A stretch of 5,131 nucleotides of DNA, from contig CAMBHC010000226.1 in the NCBI GenBank assembly GCA_945866285.1, forward strand, positions 1-5,131. Reading direction: 5' to 3'. Positions 1-5,131 of the stretch are shown here, piece by piece; position 1 is the first letter of the stretch; every line of letters starts with the position of its first letter. The translations under genes and the position numbers were made by a program. Origin of the DNA: Candidatus Sulfopaludibacter sp. SbA3 (lineage in GTDB: Bacteria > Acidobacteriota > Vicinamibacteria > Vicinamibacterales > UBA2999). The notes beneath the pieces are model-generated. The model was not told where the DNA came from. It did no database searches and saw nothing but the letters and a program-made list of their open reading frames with translations.

Positions 1-259
1 AGAACGTCCGGGTGGCTTTGGACGAGAAGAAGTACGGATCACCGAGCGTCGGTAACTGGGCCTCGAACGCCTCCCAGTTGGGCCAGACCCGCAGGTCGAC
101 GTGTTCCCAGTAGTCGAGACCCGCGCGCTTGACGCGGCTGTCGTCCAGCGAGAAGCCGAGCGGCTCGATCAAATGCAGCGTCGCGCCTGCGGCGAGGCAG
201 GTACGCCCGGCGCTGCCGGTGTTCCAGTGAATGTCGGGATGGACCAGGACGACGTGCAT
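1..259 (-). CDS. trmL: tRNA (cytidine/uridine(34)-2'-O)-methyltransferase TrmL, N-terminal part (runs off left edge)
   Basis: The first 86 codons of a SPOUT-class (trefoil-knot) methyltransferase are present; the 3' part lies outside the window. TrmL uses S-adenosylmethionine to 2'-O-methylate the wobble base of certain tRNA-Leu species in the cytoplasm. Visible signatures are MHVVLVHPDI at the start, the NTG-x3-R motif at residues 13-19 (NTGSAGR), LHLIEPLGF at 29-37, and RAGLDYWEHVDL at 45-56. These line up with the E. coli TrmL pattern (NTGNIIR, LHIIEPMGF, RAGLDYHEF) as I remember it. The family is usually about 155-160 residues, so a little over half is visible; the knot with the SAM-binding loops is not. 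The ATG start is chosen because it matches the family N-terminus. No good Shine-Dalgarno sequence precedes it. It lies 53 bases after the stop of the DUF885 gene on the same strand, so co-transcription is plausible. The position equivalent to the second Asn of NTGN is Ser. Confidence 0.9.
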   Translation of the reverse strand, partial: MHVVLVHPDIHWNTGSAGRTCLAAGATLHLIEPLGFSLDDSRVKRAGLDYWEHVDLRVWPNWEAFEAQLPTLGDPYFFSSKATRTF

Positions 260-312
260 GGCGTCAGCAGCCGCGTGAGGCGAACCACACGGTGGGCTCG
301 CCGGAGGCGGCA

Positions 313-2160
313 TCAGGAGCCGACGGTCGCAACATACTGATCCACGTTCTTTGCGAGCACATCGAGCGGCACGTTGCCGCCAAGCACCACCGTGTCGTTG
401 AACGCCTTGACGTCAAACTTCGACCCAACTGCCGTCCTGGCCCGCTCGCGCTGGCGATTGATCTCGCTGTGGCCCACCTTGTAGCCGCACGCCTGTCCCG
501 GCCACGAGCAGTAGCGATCGACTTCGCTCGCCACTTCCATCGGGTTCGAGCCGTTGACCTCGACGAAGAACCGCACGCCCTGCTCGCGGGTCCACCGCTT
601 GGCGTGGATGCCAGTATCGACCACCAACCGGCAGGCACGAAACGCCAGGGCCTGCAGGTAGCCCACCTGCCCGATGGGATCGCTGGAATACGCGCCGAGC
701 TCGTCGGCGAGCTGCTGGGCATAGAGCGCCCAGCCCTCGGAGTAGGCGTTGAAGGCGAGCAGTTGCCGGATGAGCGGCATCTGGTGCGTGTACTCGCCTT
801 GCAGGATGTGACCGGGAATCGACTCGTGAAACGTCAGGTCGGCGAGGCTGTACTTGCTGTGCAGTTGCGTGGTCCGGAGATTGATCCAGTACTTACCGGG
901 AATCTTGCCGTCGATCGAGCCAGCGCCGCCATACGCCGTCGGCGCGCCGGGCTCTTCTTCGGGCGGCAAGCGCTTCACTTCCATGTTGGGATTGACCAGC
1001 GTGTTGAACGCGCGCGGGAGCTGGGCTCGGATCCACGTGAGACGCTCCTGGATGAACGCCAGGATCTCGGCGCGACCCTTGTCGCCCTCGGCAAACTGGT
1101 ACTTGGGGTCCTTGGCCAGCGCCGTCATGCGCTCGCCGACCGTGCCCTTGGAGTAGCCGGCGCCCTTCAAGATCGTGTCCATGCGGGCATGCAACTGTTC
1201 GAGCTCGGCCTGGCCCATGGCGTGGACTTCGTCCGGCGTCATGTTGGTGGTGGTCGACGCCTTCAGCGCCCACCGGTAGAACTCGTCACCATTCGGCCGC
1301 GCCCACATCCCCGCTTCATCCTTGGCAACGGCGCGCTGCGCTTCTAGTTCGGCGATCTGCCGATCCAGCGCCGGGGCAATCTCCTGCGCCGCGATCGTCT
1401 TCGCGCGCTCGGCCCAGGTGCCGGGAATGGTCTTCGTCCGCCGCGCAATCGATTCAACCAGCGATCCGCCCTCGCGAGCACTCTTCGCCGACATCCGCAT
1501 CTGCGTCAGTGCCTTGTCGATCAGGAAGGCGGGCGGCACCAGGCCCTGGCCGCGGGCGGCTTGCATGCGGCCAAGCTCGCCATCAAGCTGTTTGCCGTAC
1601 GACTGGAGACGAGCGACGTACGCCTCGGCATCCGCGGCGTCGTTGACCGGATGGTCGCTGTCGAGAAATCGCGGCAAGTCCAGATACGCGCCGACGTTCT
1701 GGATCACCACGTACGGCGTATTGCGCCAGCTCCCGACGGTGATGTCGCCATAGGGCAAGGCAAAGCCTTCGCTGGCGGTGGCGTAGGCACTGCGCACGAC
1801 CTCCACACTGGTGCGAGTGGCATGGCCAAGGCCCGAGGTATCAAAAGCTTTCGCACGTTCGAGATCCTGCCGCACGATGTCGGCAATCTTCTTCTGGCCG
1901 TCGGCCGATCGATCGGCGAGCTGCGAACGAAGGGCTGCCCGCGCGCCGGTATCGATGCCGAGCGTGGTCGCGCCTTCCGGATTGAATCGCAGGTAGTTCT
2001 CGCCGATCTGATCCAGCAGCGCGAGCGCATCGGCGTCAGGATTCTTCGCGATCGGGGCCGACGCCGGTTGGGCGTTGCAGCCGTGCAGCAGCGGCAGCGC
2101 CGCAGTCGTGGCGATGGCCGCCAGGGCTTCACGCCGGTTCATCAAGGACCGCATCGTCAT
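313..2160 (-). CDS. DUF885-family exported metallopeptidase-like (lipo)protein
   Basis: A 615-residue protein of the DUF885 family, a group with a zinc-peptidase-like active site whose substrate is generally not known. The N-terminus looks like a Tat-type signal: the twin-arginine segment NRREAL (residues 8-13) is followed by a hydrophobic Ala-rich stretch, then LLHGC with Cys28 as a possible lipid-attachment site. His at the -2 position is atypical for a lipobox, so lipidation is uncertain. The likely location is the periplasm or the periplasmic face of a membrane. The metal-binding motif is HESIPGH (445-451), followed by SEGWALY (474-480), whose Glu475 is the expected third ligand. The C-terminal block RYCSWPGQACGYKVG (549-563) is also typical of the family. 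Length is normal. Starts at 2160, 2154 and 2142 are all possible; the last would give a compact MNRREAL signal, and none has a clear Shine-Dalgarno sequence. It begins 9 bases after the rlmF stop, implying an operon. The physiological role cannot be told from the sequence. Confidence 0.9.
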   Translation of the reverse strand: MTMRSLMNRREALAAIATTAALPLLHGCNAQPASAPIAKNPDADALALLDQIGENYLRFNPEGATTLGIDTGARAALRSQLADRSADGQKKIADIVRQDLERAKAFDTSGLGHATRTSVEVVRSAYATASEGFALPYGDITVGSWRNTPYVVIQNVGAYLDLPRFLDSDHPVNDAADAEAYVARLQSYGKQLDGELGRMQAARGQGLVPPAFLIDKALTQMRMSAKSAREGGSLVESIARRTKTIPGTWAERAKTIAAQEIAPALDRQIAELEAQRAVAKDEAGMWARPNGDEFYRWALKASTTTNMTPDEVHAMGQAELEQLHARMDTILKGAGYSKGTVGERMTALAKDPKYQFAEGDKGRAEILAFIQERLTWIRAQLPRAFNTLVNPNMEVKRLPPEEEPGAPTAYGGAGSIDGKIPGKYWINLRTTQLHSKYSLADLTFHESIPGHILQGEYTHQMPLIRQLLAFNAYSEGWALYAQQLADELGAYSSDPIGQVGYLQALAFRACRLVVDTGIHAKRWTREQGVRFFVEVNGSNPMEVASEVDRYCSWPGQACGYKVGHSEINRQRERARTAVGSKFDVKAFNDTVVLGGNVPLDVLAKNVDQYVATVGS

Positions 2161-2169
2161 TGGCTGATT

Positions 2170-3072
2170 CTAACGTCGGAACGTCCAGGCCAGGATGCGG
2201 CTTTTCTTCTGGCCGTGCGCGATCTCCAGCGGTTGGACGTCAACGGCGCTCACTGCGTCCAGTTCATGAAAGAGACGGGGCAGGTGGTCGCTCTTCGAGA
2301 CGAGGGTCGTGAACCATCGGCACAACTGGGGTCGGCCGGCACTCTCAGTAATCATGCGGCCGACAAATCCCAGTTCGCCGCCCTCACACCAGAGCTCACC
2401 CGCCTGGCCGCCGAAGTTCAACACCGCTTTCGCCTTCTTCGTCCCAAGGTTACGCTGCTTCCGGCGGCTTCCCTCGGCGGCCGCCTCGGCCGATTCATGA
2501 AACGGCGGATTGCACATCGACAGGTCAAACGCCTCGCCCGGTTTGGTCACGCCGGCGAAGCTCGACAAAGGCGATTCCTGCAGCCGGCAGTCGATCAACC
2601 CGGCCACCGGCGGATTGGCCGCCACCAGCTCCTGCGCCCACTTCAGTGCGACTGGATCGACCTCGGTGCCGACGAAGTACCAACCGTATTCGCGCGCGCC
2701 GATCAGCGGATAGATGCAGTTGGCACCCATGCCGACGTCCAGGACGGCCACGGGCGTGCGCCGCGGTGTTGACGCGGAGCCGACCCCGAGCAGGTCCGCG
2801 AGGTAATGCAGATATTCGCTGCGGCCGGGGATCGGCGGGCACAGGTAGCCGGCCGGCAGGTCCCACTCAAGGTCGTAGGCGTCCTTGAGCAGTGCCTGAT
2901 TCAGCGCCTTCACGGCCTCTGGGTTCGCGTAGTCAATGGACGCGTCGCCATGGGCGTTCGGCAGAACGAACGGCTCCAGCCGCGGGCTCGCCGCGATCAG
3001 CCGGGCGAAGTTGTAGCCGGCCCGAAACCGGTTCCGCTCGTGTAGCTGCTCCTTGGCTGACGGCCTGATCAC
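2170..3072 (-). CDS. rlmF: 23S rRNA (adenine(1618)-N(6))-methyltransferase RlmF
   Basis: A 300-residue class I SAM-dependent methyltransferase matching RlmF (YbiN), which makes N6-methyladenosine at position 1618 of 23S rRNA. Recognisable blocks in order are LHERNRF near residue 11, IDYANPEAVKALNQALL at about 46-62, DLPAGYLCPPIPGRSEYLHYLADLLG at about 71-96, the SAM-binding motif I LDVGMGANCIYPLIG at about 111-125, the catalytic NPPF motif in SMCNPPFHESAEAA, then KKAKAVLNFGGQAGELWCEGGE, and a C-terminal GQKKSRILAWTF. All parallel E. coli RlmF (about 308 residues) without gaps at the motifs, so the enzyme should be active. The start is GTG at 3072, supported by alignment of the N-terminus; no in-frame ATG gives a better fit and no strong Shine-Dalgarno sequence is visible. 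It is the first gene of a probable rlmF-DUF885-trmL unit. The short upstream gap contains no convincing promoter that I could identify. Confidence 0.95.
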   Translation of the reverse strand: MIRPSAKEQLHERNRFRAGYNFARLIAASPRLEPFVLPNAHGDASIDYANPEAVKALNQALLKDAYDLEWDLPAGYLCPPIPGRSEYLHYLADLLGVGSASTPRRTPVAVLDVGMGANCIYPLIGAREYGWYFVGTEVDPVALKWAQELVAANPPVAGLIDCRLQESPLSSFAGVTKPGEAFDLSMCNPPFHESAEAAAEGSRRKQRNLGTKKAKAVLNFGGQAGELWCEGGELGFVGRMITESAGRPQLCRWFTTLVSKSDHLPRLFHELDAVSAVDVQPLEIAHGQKKSRILAWTFRR

Positions 3073-3089
3073 TTCGCTATCATCTTAGT

Positions 3090-3359
3090 GTGACCCTGCT
3101 GGTTCCAGCGGCGCGAGCCAACGGCCATGACCGCGAGGGTTTGCGCACGCGGCTGTCCGAGCTCGACACGGCCTACTCCCAACAGAGCCTTGCCGCATCG
3201 CGGGCGCAGGCCGACCTGGCCGCGTTCAAGGCCCGGTATCGTCACGAGGTCGGGCAACTCCACGAAGAGCTCGATCGAGGGGACCGATGCCGAGGCCACG
3301 TCGGGAAGGCGGGTCTGACGACCCGCCTCTACGGTCAACTTGTCTGTCGGTCCGCCTGA
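3090..3359 (+). CDS. Small coiled-coil ORF, probable truncated gene remnant
   Basis: An 89-codon plus-strand ORF with a GTG start. Residues 18-63 (from LRTRLSELD to EELDR) form a clear amphipathic, Ala/Leu/Glu/Arg-rich coiled coil. The segment LAAFKARYRHEVGQLHEELDR resembles, from memory, the AFEARY-x-VGPLYAELD motif of bacterial proteins often annotated as DnaJ-like or as hypothetical coiled-coil proteins. In those proteins the helix normally continues; here it stops at residue 63 and the remaining 26 codons run through the two GC-rich hairpins and do not look like protein. Codons in the coil part favour G or C at the third position, as in the flanking genes. No Shine-Dalgarno sequence precedes the GTG, and only 17 bases separate it from the divergent rlmF start, leaving no room for its own conventional promoter. 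I read it as the decayed 5' or internal part of a lost gene; a genuine small protein cannot be excluded. Confidence 0.35.
   Translation: MTLLVPAARANGHDREGLRTRLSELDTAYSQQSLAASRAQADLAAFKARYRHEVGQLHEELDRGDRCRGHVGKAGLTTRLYGQLVCRSA
3307..3328. repeat. GC-rich perfect hairpin 1 (REP-like candidate)
   Basis: A perfect inverted repeat: arm AGGCGGGTC at 3307-3315, loop TGAC at 3316-3319, arm GACCCGCCT at 3320-3328, giving 9 base pairs around a tetraloop. It sits 51 bases past the purH stop, inside the doubtful part of the small plus-strand ORF. No T-run follows on either strand, so it is not a classical intrinsic terminator. It may be a dispersed repetitive extragenic palindrome, or may help protect the purH mRNA 3' end. 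Confidence 0.5.
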
Positions 3360-3367
3360 AGGCGGAC
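3350..3367 (-). terminator. Hairpin 2 just downstream of purH, possible terminator or mRNA 3' end element
   Basis: A perfect 7-bp inverted repeat around a tetraloop: GTCCGCC at 3350-3356, TGAA at 3357-3360, GGCGGAC at 3361-3367. It begins 11 bases beyond the purH stop codon in the direction of purH transcription, where a terminator would be expected. No U-tract follows (the next minus-strand bases are CGACAGACAAG), so intrinsic termination would be inefficient. It could instead be a REP-like unit paired with the hairpin at 3307-3328. Confidence 0.35.
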
Positions 3368-3378
3368 ACCATATTGCG

Positions 3379-4992
3379 CTAGTGCCTGAAGTGCCGACGG
3401 CCGGTGAACACCATTGCGAGGCCGTGCTCGTCAGCAGCCGCGATCACTTCCGCGTCCTTCACCGATCCGCCCGGCTGCACGACCGCCGTCGCACCAGCGG
3501 CGGCCACGGCATCAAGACCATCGCGGAACGGGAAGAACGCATCCGACGCGGCGACCGATCCCTTGAGAATCGCCGTCACGTCCGCCGACTTCCATCCCGC
3601 CGCTTTCATGGTCGCCACCTTGACGGCGTCGACGCGGCTCATCTGGCCGGCGCCGATGGCCAACGTGCGGAACGCGTCGGTGAAGATCACGGTGTTCGAC
3701 TTGACGTGCGCCATCACCCGCCAGGCAAATCGCAGCGCTTGCCATTCTTCAGCCGTGGGCTGGCGTCTGGTCACCACCTTGAGGCCGTCGGCCGGCCACG
3801 GCGTGTGCGCTTCGACGACTTGATCTCGCTGCTGAACCAGCAAGGCGCCGAGGATCGAGCGGTACTCGTTGCCGCCGAGTGCTCCGAAGTCGGCCTCCAG
3901 CACGCGCAGGTTCGCCTTTTTCGCGAGGATCGGTCTCGCCGCTTCATCAACCGACGGCGCCACCACGGCTTCAATGAACGTCGAGACAATGGCCGTGGCG
4001 GTGTCGACATCGATGGCGCGGTTGAGACCGATGATGCCGCCGAAGGCCGCCAGCGCATCGGCTTCGCGCGCGCGAACGTAGGCTTCGGCCATGGTCGCGC
4101 CGGTCGCGACACCACACGGATTGGTGTGCTTGATCACGGCGGCGGCCGGCTCGCTGAACTCGAGCACGATACGGGCGGCGGCGTCGAGGTCGAGCAGGTT
4201 GGTGAACGAGAGTTCCTTACCCTGCAGAATCGCCGGCGCGCCGAGACCTGATGGCGGATCGATCGCGTACCACGCCGCAGGCTGGTGCGGGTTCTCGCCG
4301 TAGCGAAGGTCGCGCAGCTTGTGCGCGTGGACCGCGAGTTCGTCTGGGGCGAAGGGGTCAACAGGGCCTGGGGGCCTGGGGGCTTGGGGTCTTGAAAATG
4401 CCTCCCCATCAACCACCACCTCGTCGAGGGTGCCGGCGATGGCGGTGTCGTAGCTGCCCGTGTGCGCGAAGGCGCGGCGGGCGAGGTCGAAGCGGAACTC
4501 CAGCGACGGGCCACCGGAACGATCAAGCTCCGCGATCACCTCGTCGTAGTCCTTCGGCGAGACGACGATCAGGACATCGCGGAAATTCTTCGCGGCGGCC
4601 CGCACCAGGCTGGGGCCACCGATGTCGATCTGCTCGATCAGGTCATCGAAGTGAATGCCTGGCTTGGCCGCCGTCTCGACAAACGGATAGAGATTGACGA
4701 CGACGAGGTCCACCATGCCGATGCCGTGTTCGGCGGCAAGCGCCAAGTCTTCGGGATGATGCCGGCGGGCGAGAATGCCGCCGTGAATCTTCGGGTGCAG
4801 CGTCTTGACGCGCCCGTCCATCATCTCGGGAAAGCCGGTGACGTCGCTGACGTTCACCACCGGCAGACCGGCCTCGGCCAGGGCTTTGGCGGTACCGCCC
4901 GTGGACACCAGCTCGAAGCCTCTCGCGGCCAGCGCCTGGCCAAACGGCACCAGGCCCTTCTTGTCAGAAACACTCAAAATCGCACGGCGCAT
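3379..4992 (-). CDS. purH: Bifunctional AICAR formyltransferase / IMP cyclohydrolase PurH
   Basis: A 537-residue cytoplasmic enzyme catalysing the last two steps of de novo purine synthesis: formyl transfer from 10-formyl-tetrahydrofolate to AICAR, then ring closure of FAICAR to IMP. The N-terminal MGS-like cyclohydrolase domain (about 1-195) has STGGTAKAL (30-38), GFPEMMDGRVKTLHPKIHGG (53-72), NLYPF (100-104) and IDIGGPSLVRAAAKN (122-136). The transferase domain (about 225-537) has LRYGENPHQ (229-237), GKELSFTNLLDLDAA (258-272), the catalytic Lys-His pair in IKHTNPCG (K288, H289), AFGGIIGLN (316-324), VKSNTVIF (430-437), IGAGQMSRVDAVKVA (446-460) and SDAFFPFRDG, ending in the conserved FTGRRHFRH. 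All expected catalytic motifs are present and length is normal (E. coli about 529). The odd feature is a Pro-rich linker at about 198-213, encoded by a G/C-rich 8-bp repeat. The ATG start is supported by an appropriately placed GAGAGGG. No other purine-pathway gene is visible nearby. Confidence 0.98.
   Translation of the reverse strand: MRRAILSVSDKKGLVPFGQALAARGFELVSTGGTAKALAEAGLPVVNVSDVTGFPEMMDGRVKTLHPKIHGGILARRHHPEDLALAAEHGIGMVDLVVVNLYPFVETAAKPGIHFDDLIEQIDIGGPSLVRAAAKNFRDVLIVVSPKDYDEVIAELDRSGGPSLEFRFDLARRAFAHTGSYDTAIAGTLDEVVVDGEAFSRPQAPRPPGPVDPFAPDELAVHAHKLRDLRYGENPHQPAAWYAIDPPSGLGAPAILQGKELSFTNLLDLDAAARIVLEFSEPAAAVIKHTNPCGVATGATMAEAYVRAREADALAAFGGIIGLNRAIDVDTATAIVSTFIEAVVAPSVDEAARPILAKKANLRVLEADFGALGGNEYRSILGALLVQQRDQVVEAHTPWPADGLKVVTRRQPTAEEWQALRFAWRVMAHVKSNTVIFTDAFRTLAIGAGQMSRVDAVKVATMKAAGWKSADVTAILKGSVAASDAFFPFRDGLDAVAAAGATAVVQPGGSVKDAEVIAAADEHGLAMVFTGRRHFRH
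4364..4389 (+). repeat. Imperfect 8-bp tandem repeat / G-quadruplex motif inside purH
   Basis: On the plus strand there are four G-runs separated by exactly three bases each: G3 at 4364-4366, CCT, G5 at 4370-4374, CCT, G5 at 4378-4382, CTT, G4 at 4386-4389. This is equivalent to about three copies of the octamer GGGCCTGG with one C-to-T change, and it satisfies the standard four-tract quadruplex pattern. The G-rich strand is the template strand for purH. The repeat encodes the Pro-rich inter-domain linker, a place where extra residues should be tolerated. Confidence 0.8.
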
Positions 4993-5001
4993 GAACAGAA
5001 G

Positions 5002-5008
5002 CCCTCTC
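5002..5008 (-). promoter_or_regulatory. Ribosome binding site of purH
   Basis: The minus strand reads GAGAGGG here, nine bases before the ATG at 4992. It is the only well-placed Shine-Dalgarno-like sequence among the four identified genes and it fixes the purH start. Confidence 0.6.
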
Positions 5009-5041
5009 GAAAACGAAGAAACACCGAAAACTCGTCAATCG

Positions 5042-5058
5042 TTGGCCCGTATTGCCAA
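5042..5058. promoter_or_regulatory. Inverted repeat TTGGC-N7-GCCAA, possible operator
   Basis: TTGGC at 5042-5046 and GCCAA at 5054-5058 form a perfect 5-bp dyad with a 7-base spacer, directly abutting the -35 box that starts at 5059 and lying in the purH leader on the other strand. The position suits a regulator acting on the rightward promoter, on purH, or on both. Five-base dyads occur by chance, so this is only a candidate. Confidence 0.2.
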
Positions 5059-5088
5059 TTGACACCAAATGTAACGGACCGGTATCAT
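5059..5088 (+). promoter_or_regulatory. Strong sigma-70-type promoter pointing out of the window
   Basis: The -35 box TTGACA (5059-5064, full consensus) is followed by an 18-base spacer and the -10 box TATCAT (5083-5088, five of six consensus bases). Transcription would start near 5095 and run rightward into an unseen gene. It lies in the locally AT-richer intergenic region upstream of purH and would be divergent from it. No equally good promoter for purH itself was found on the minus strand. Confidence 0.55.
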
Positions 5089-5105
5089 CCACACAGTCCA
5101 TTTGC

Positions 5106-5131
5106 GCGGACCTGAAGGCCGCAAGCTGCGG
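5106..5131. repeat. Hairpin-forming segment at the right edge
   Basis: Bases 5106-5122 can fold as GCGG, a bulged A, CC, a TGAA loop (5113-5116), then GGCCGC, giving six pairs. This shares the CC-TGAA-GG core of the hairpin at 3350-3367. An overlapping alternative is CCGCA (5119-5123) with TGCGG (5127-5131) around AGC, which reaches the window edge. It lies just downstream of the predicted start point of the rightward promoter, so it could be the beginning of a structured 5' leader, a small RNA, or a degenerate REP-like element. The sequence is cut off too early to decide. Confidence 0.3.

Noticed and set aside
292..1347. A 351-codon plus-strand open frame opposite the DUF885 gene
   Set aside because: It lies wholly antisense to a gene with clear family motifs. 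Its translation is rich in Arg/His/Gly/Val with no recognisable domain, as expected of an antisense frame in GC-rich coding DNA.
1561..2772. A 403-codon plus-strand open frame spanning the DUF885/rlmF junction
   Set aside because: It is antisense to two confidently identified genes, has no domain and has low-complexity composition.
3073..3110. A promoter for rlmF on the minus strand (a TAAGAT-like -10 near 3082-3087)
   Set aside because: No acceptable -35 box lies at 16-18 bases, and the hexamer alone is too weak to report as a promoter.
3069..3338. An 89-codon minus-strand frame whose TGA overlaps the rlmF GTG start (GTGA), suggesting translational coupling
   Set aside because: It is the exact antisense register of the coiled-coil plus-strand ORF and has no protein-like features. 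The 4-base overlap looks fortuitous.
3340..4251. A 303-codon plus-strand open frame opposite purH
   Set aside because: It is the antisense shadow of purH, with Arg/His-rich translation and no motif.
4462..5115. A 217-codon plus-strand open frame opposite the purH N-terminus and leader
   Set aside because: It is antisense to the intact cyclohydrolase domain. Its only extra part is the intergenic leader, which contains a promoter rather than coding signal.
4993..5131. Possible purine-sensing riboswitch or PurR-type operator before purH
   Set aside because: No purine-riboswitch-like junction core and no PurR-box-like palindrome could be seen in the leader; only a ribosome binding site and an unrelated 5-bp dyad are evident.
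1..5131. tRNA or rRNA genes, CRISPR arrays, insertion sequences or phage genes
   Set aside because: None was seen: no regularly spaced repeats, no transposase or integrase motifs and no RNA gene signatures. The window is mostly ordinary housekeeping genes.

Overview
This is a GC-rich bacterial chromosomal window in which every recognisable protein gene lies on the minus strand. Reading in the direction of transcription, from right to left, the order is purH, a 306-base gap, rlmF, a DUF885-family secreted metallopeptidase-like gene, and the 5' half of trmL, which runs off the left edge. High GC at third codon positions, a secreted Tat-type peptidase and hairpin-rich gaps would fit a GC-rich soil or groundwater lineage. 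Acidobacteriota (Vicinamibacteria-like) is my best guess, but it is a weak inference, because no marker gene here fixes the phylum.

Right end (4993-5131): this is the purH leader, with a clear Shine-Dalgarno sequence for purH. On the opposite strand there is a near-consensus sigma-70 promoter (TTGACA, 18 bp, TATCAT) firing out of the window toward an unseen gene. A small hairpin-forming segment touches the right edge.

Centre right (3379-4992): purH encodes the bifunctional enzyme for the last two steps of de novo IMP synthesis. Its motifs are intact. Its inter-domain linker carries an imperfect 8-bp tandem repeat that reads as a canonical four-tract G-quadruplex motif on the plus strand.

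Gap (3073-3378): this holds two strong GC-rich hairpins just past the purH stop. It also holds a short plus-strand ORF with a convincing coiled-coil segment that then turns into non-coding-looking, hairpin-containing sequence. It is probably the remnant of a truncated gene.

Left half (1-3072): rlmF (23S rRNA m6A1618 methyltransferase), the DUF885 gene and trmL (tRNA wobble 2'-O-methyltransferase) follow each other at gaps of 9 and 53 bases, so they could be co-transcribed. Two are RNA-modification enzymes acting on the translation apparatus, while the middle gene encodes an exported protein with no obvious functional link. I did not find a clearly new multi-gene system. The items most worth checking are the quadruplex-forming repeat inside purH, the hairpin elements, and the truncated coiled-coil ORF.
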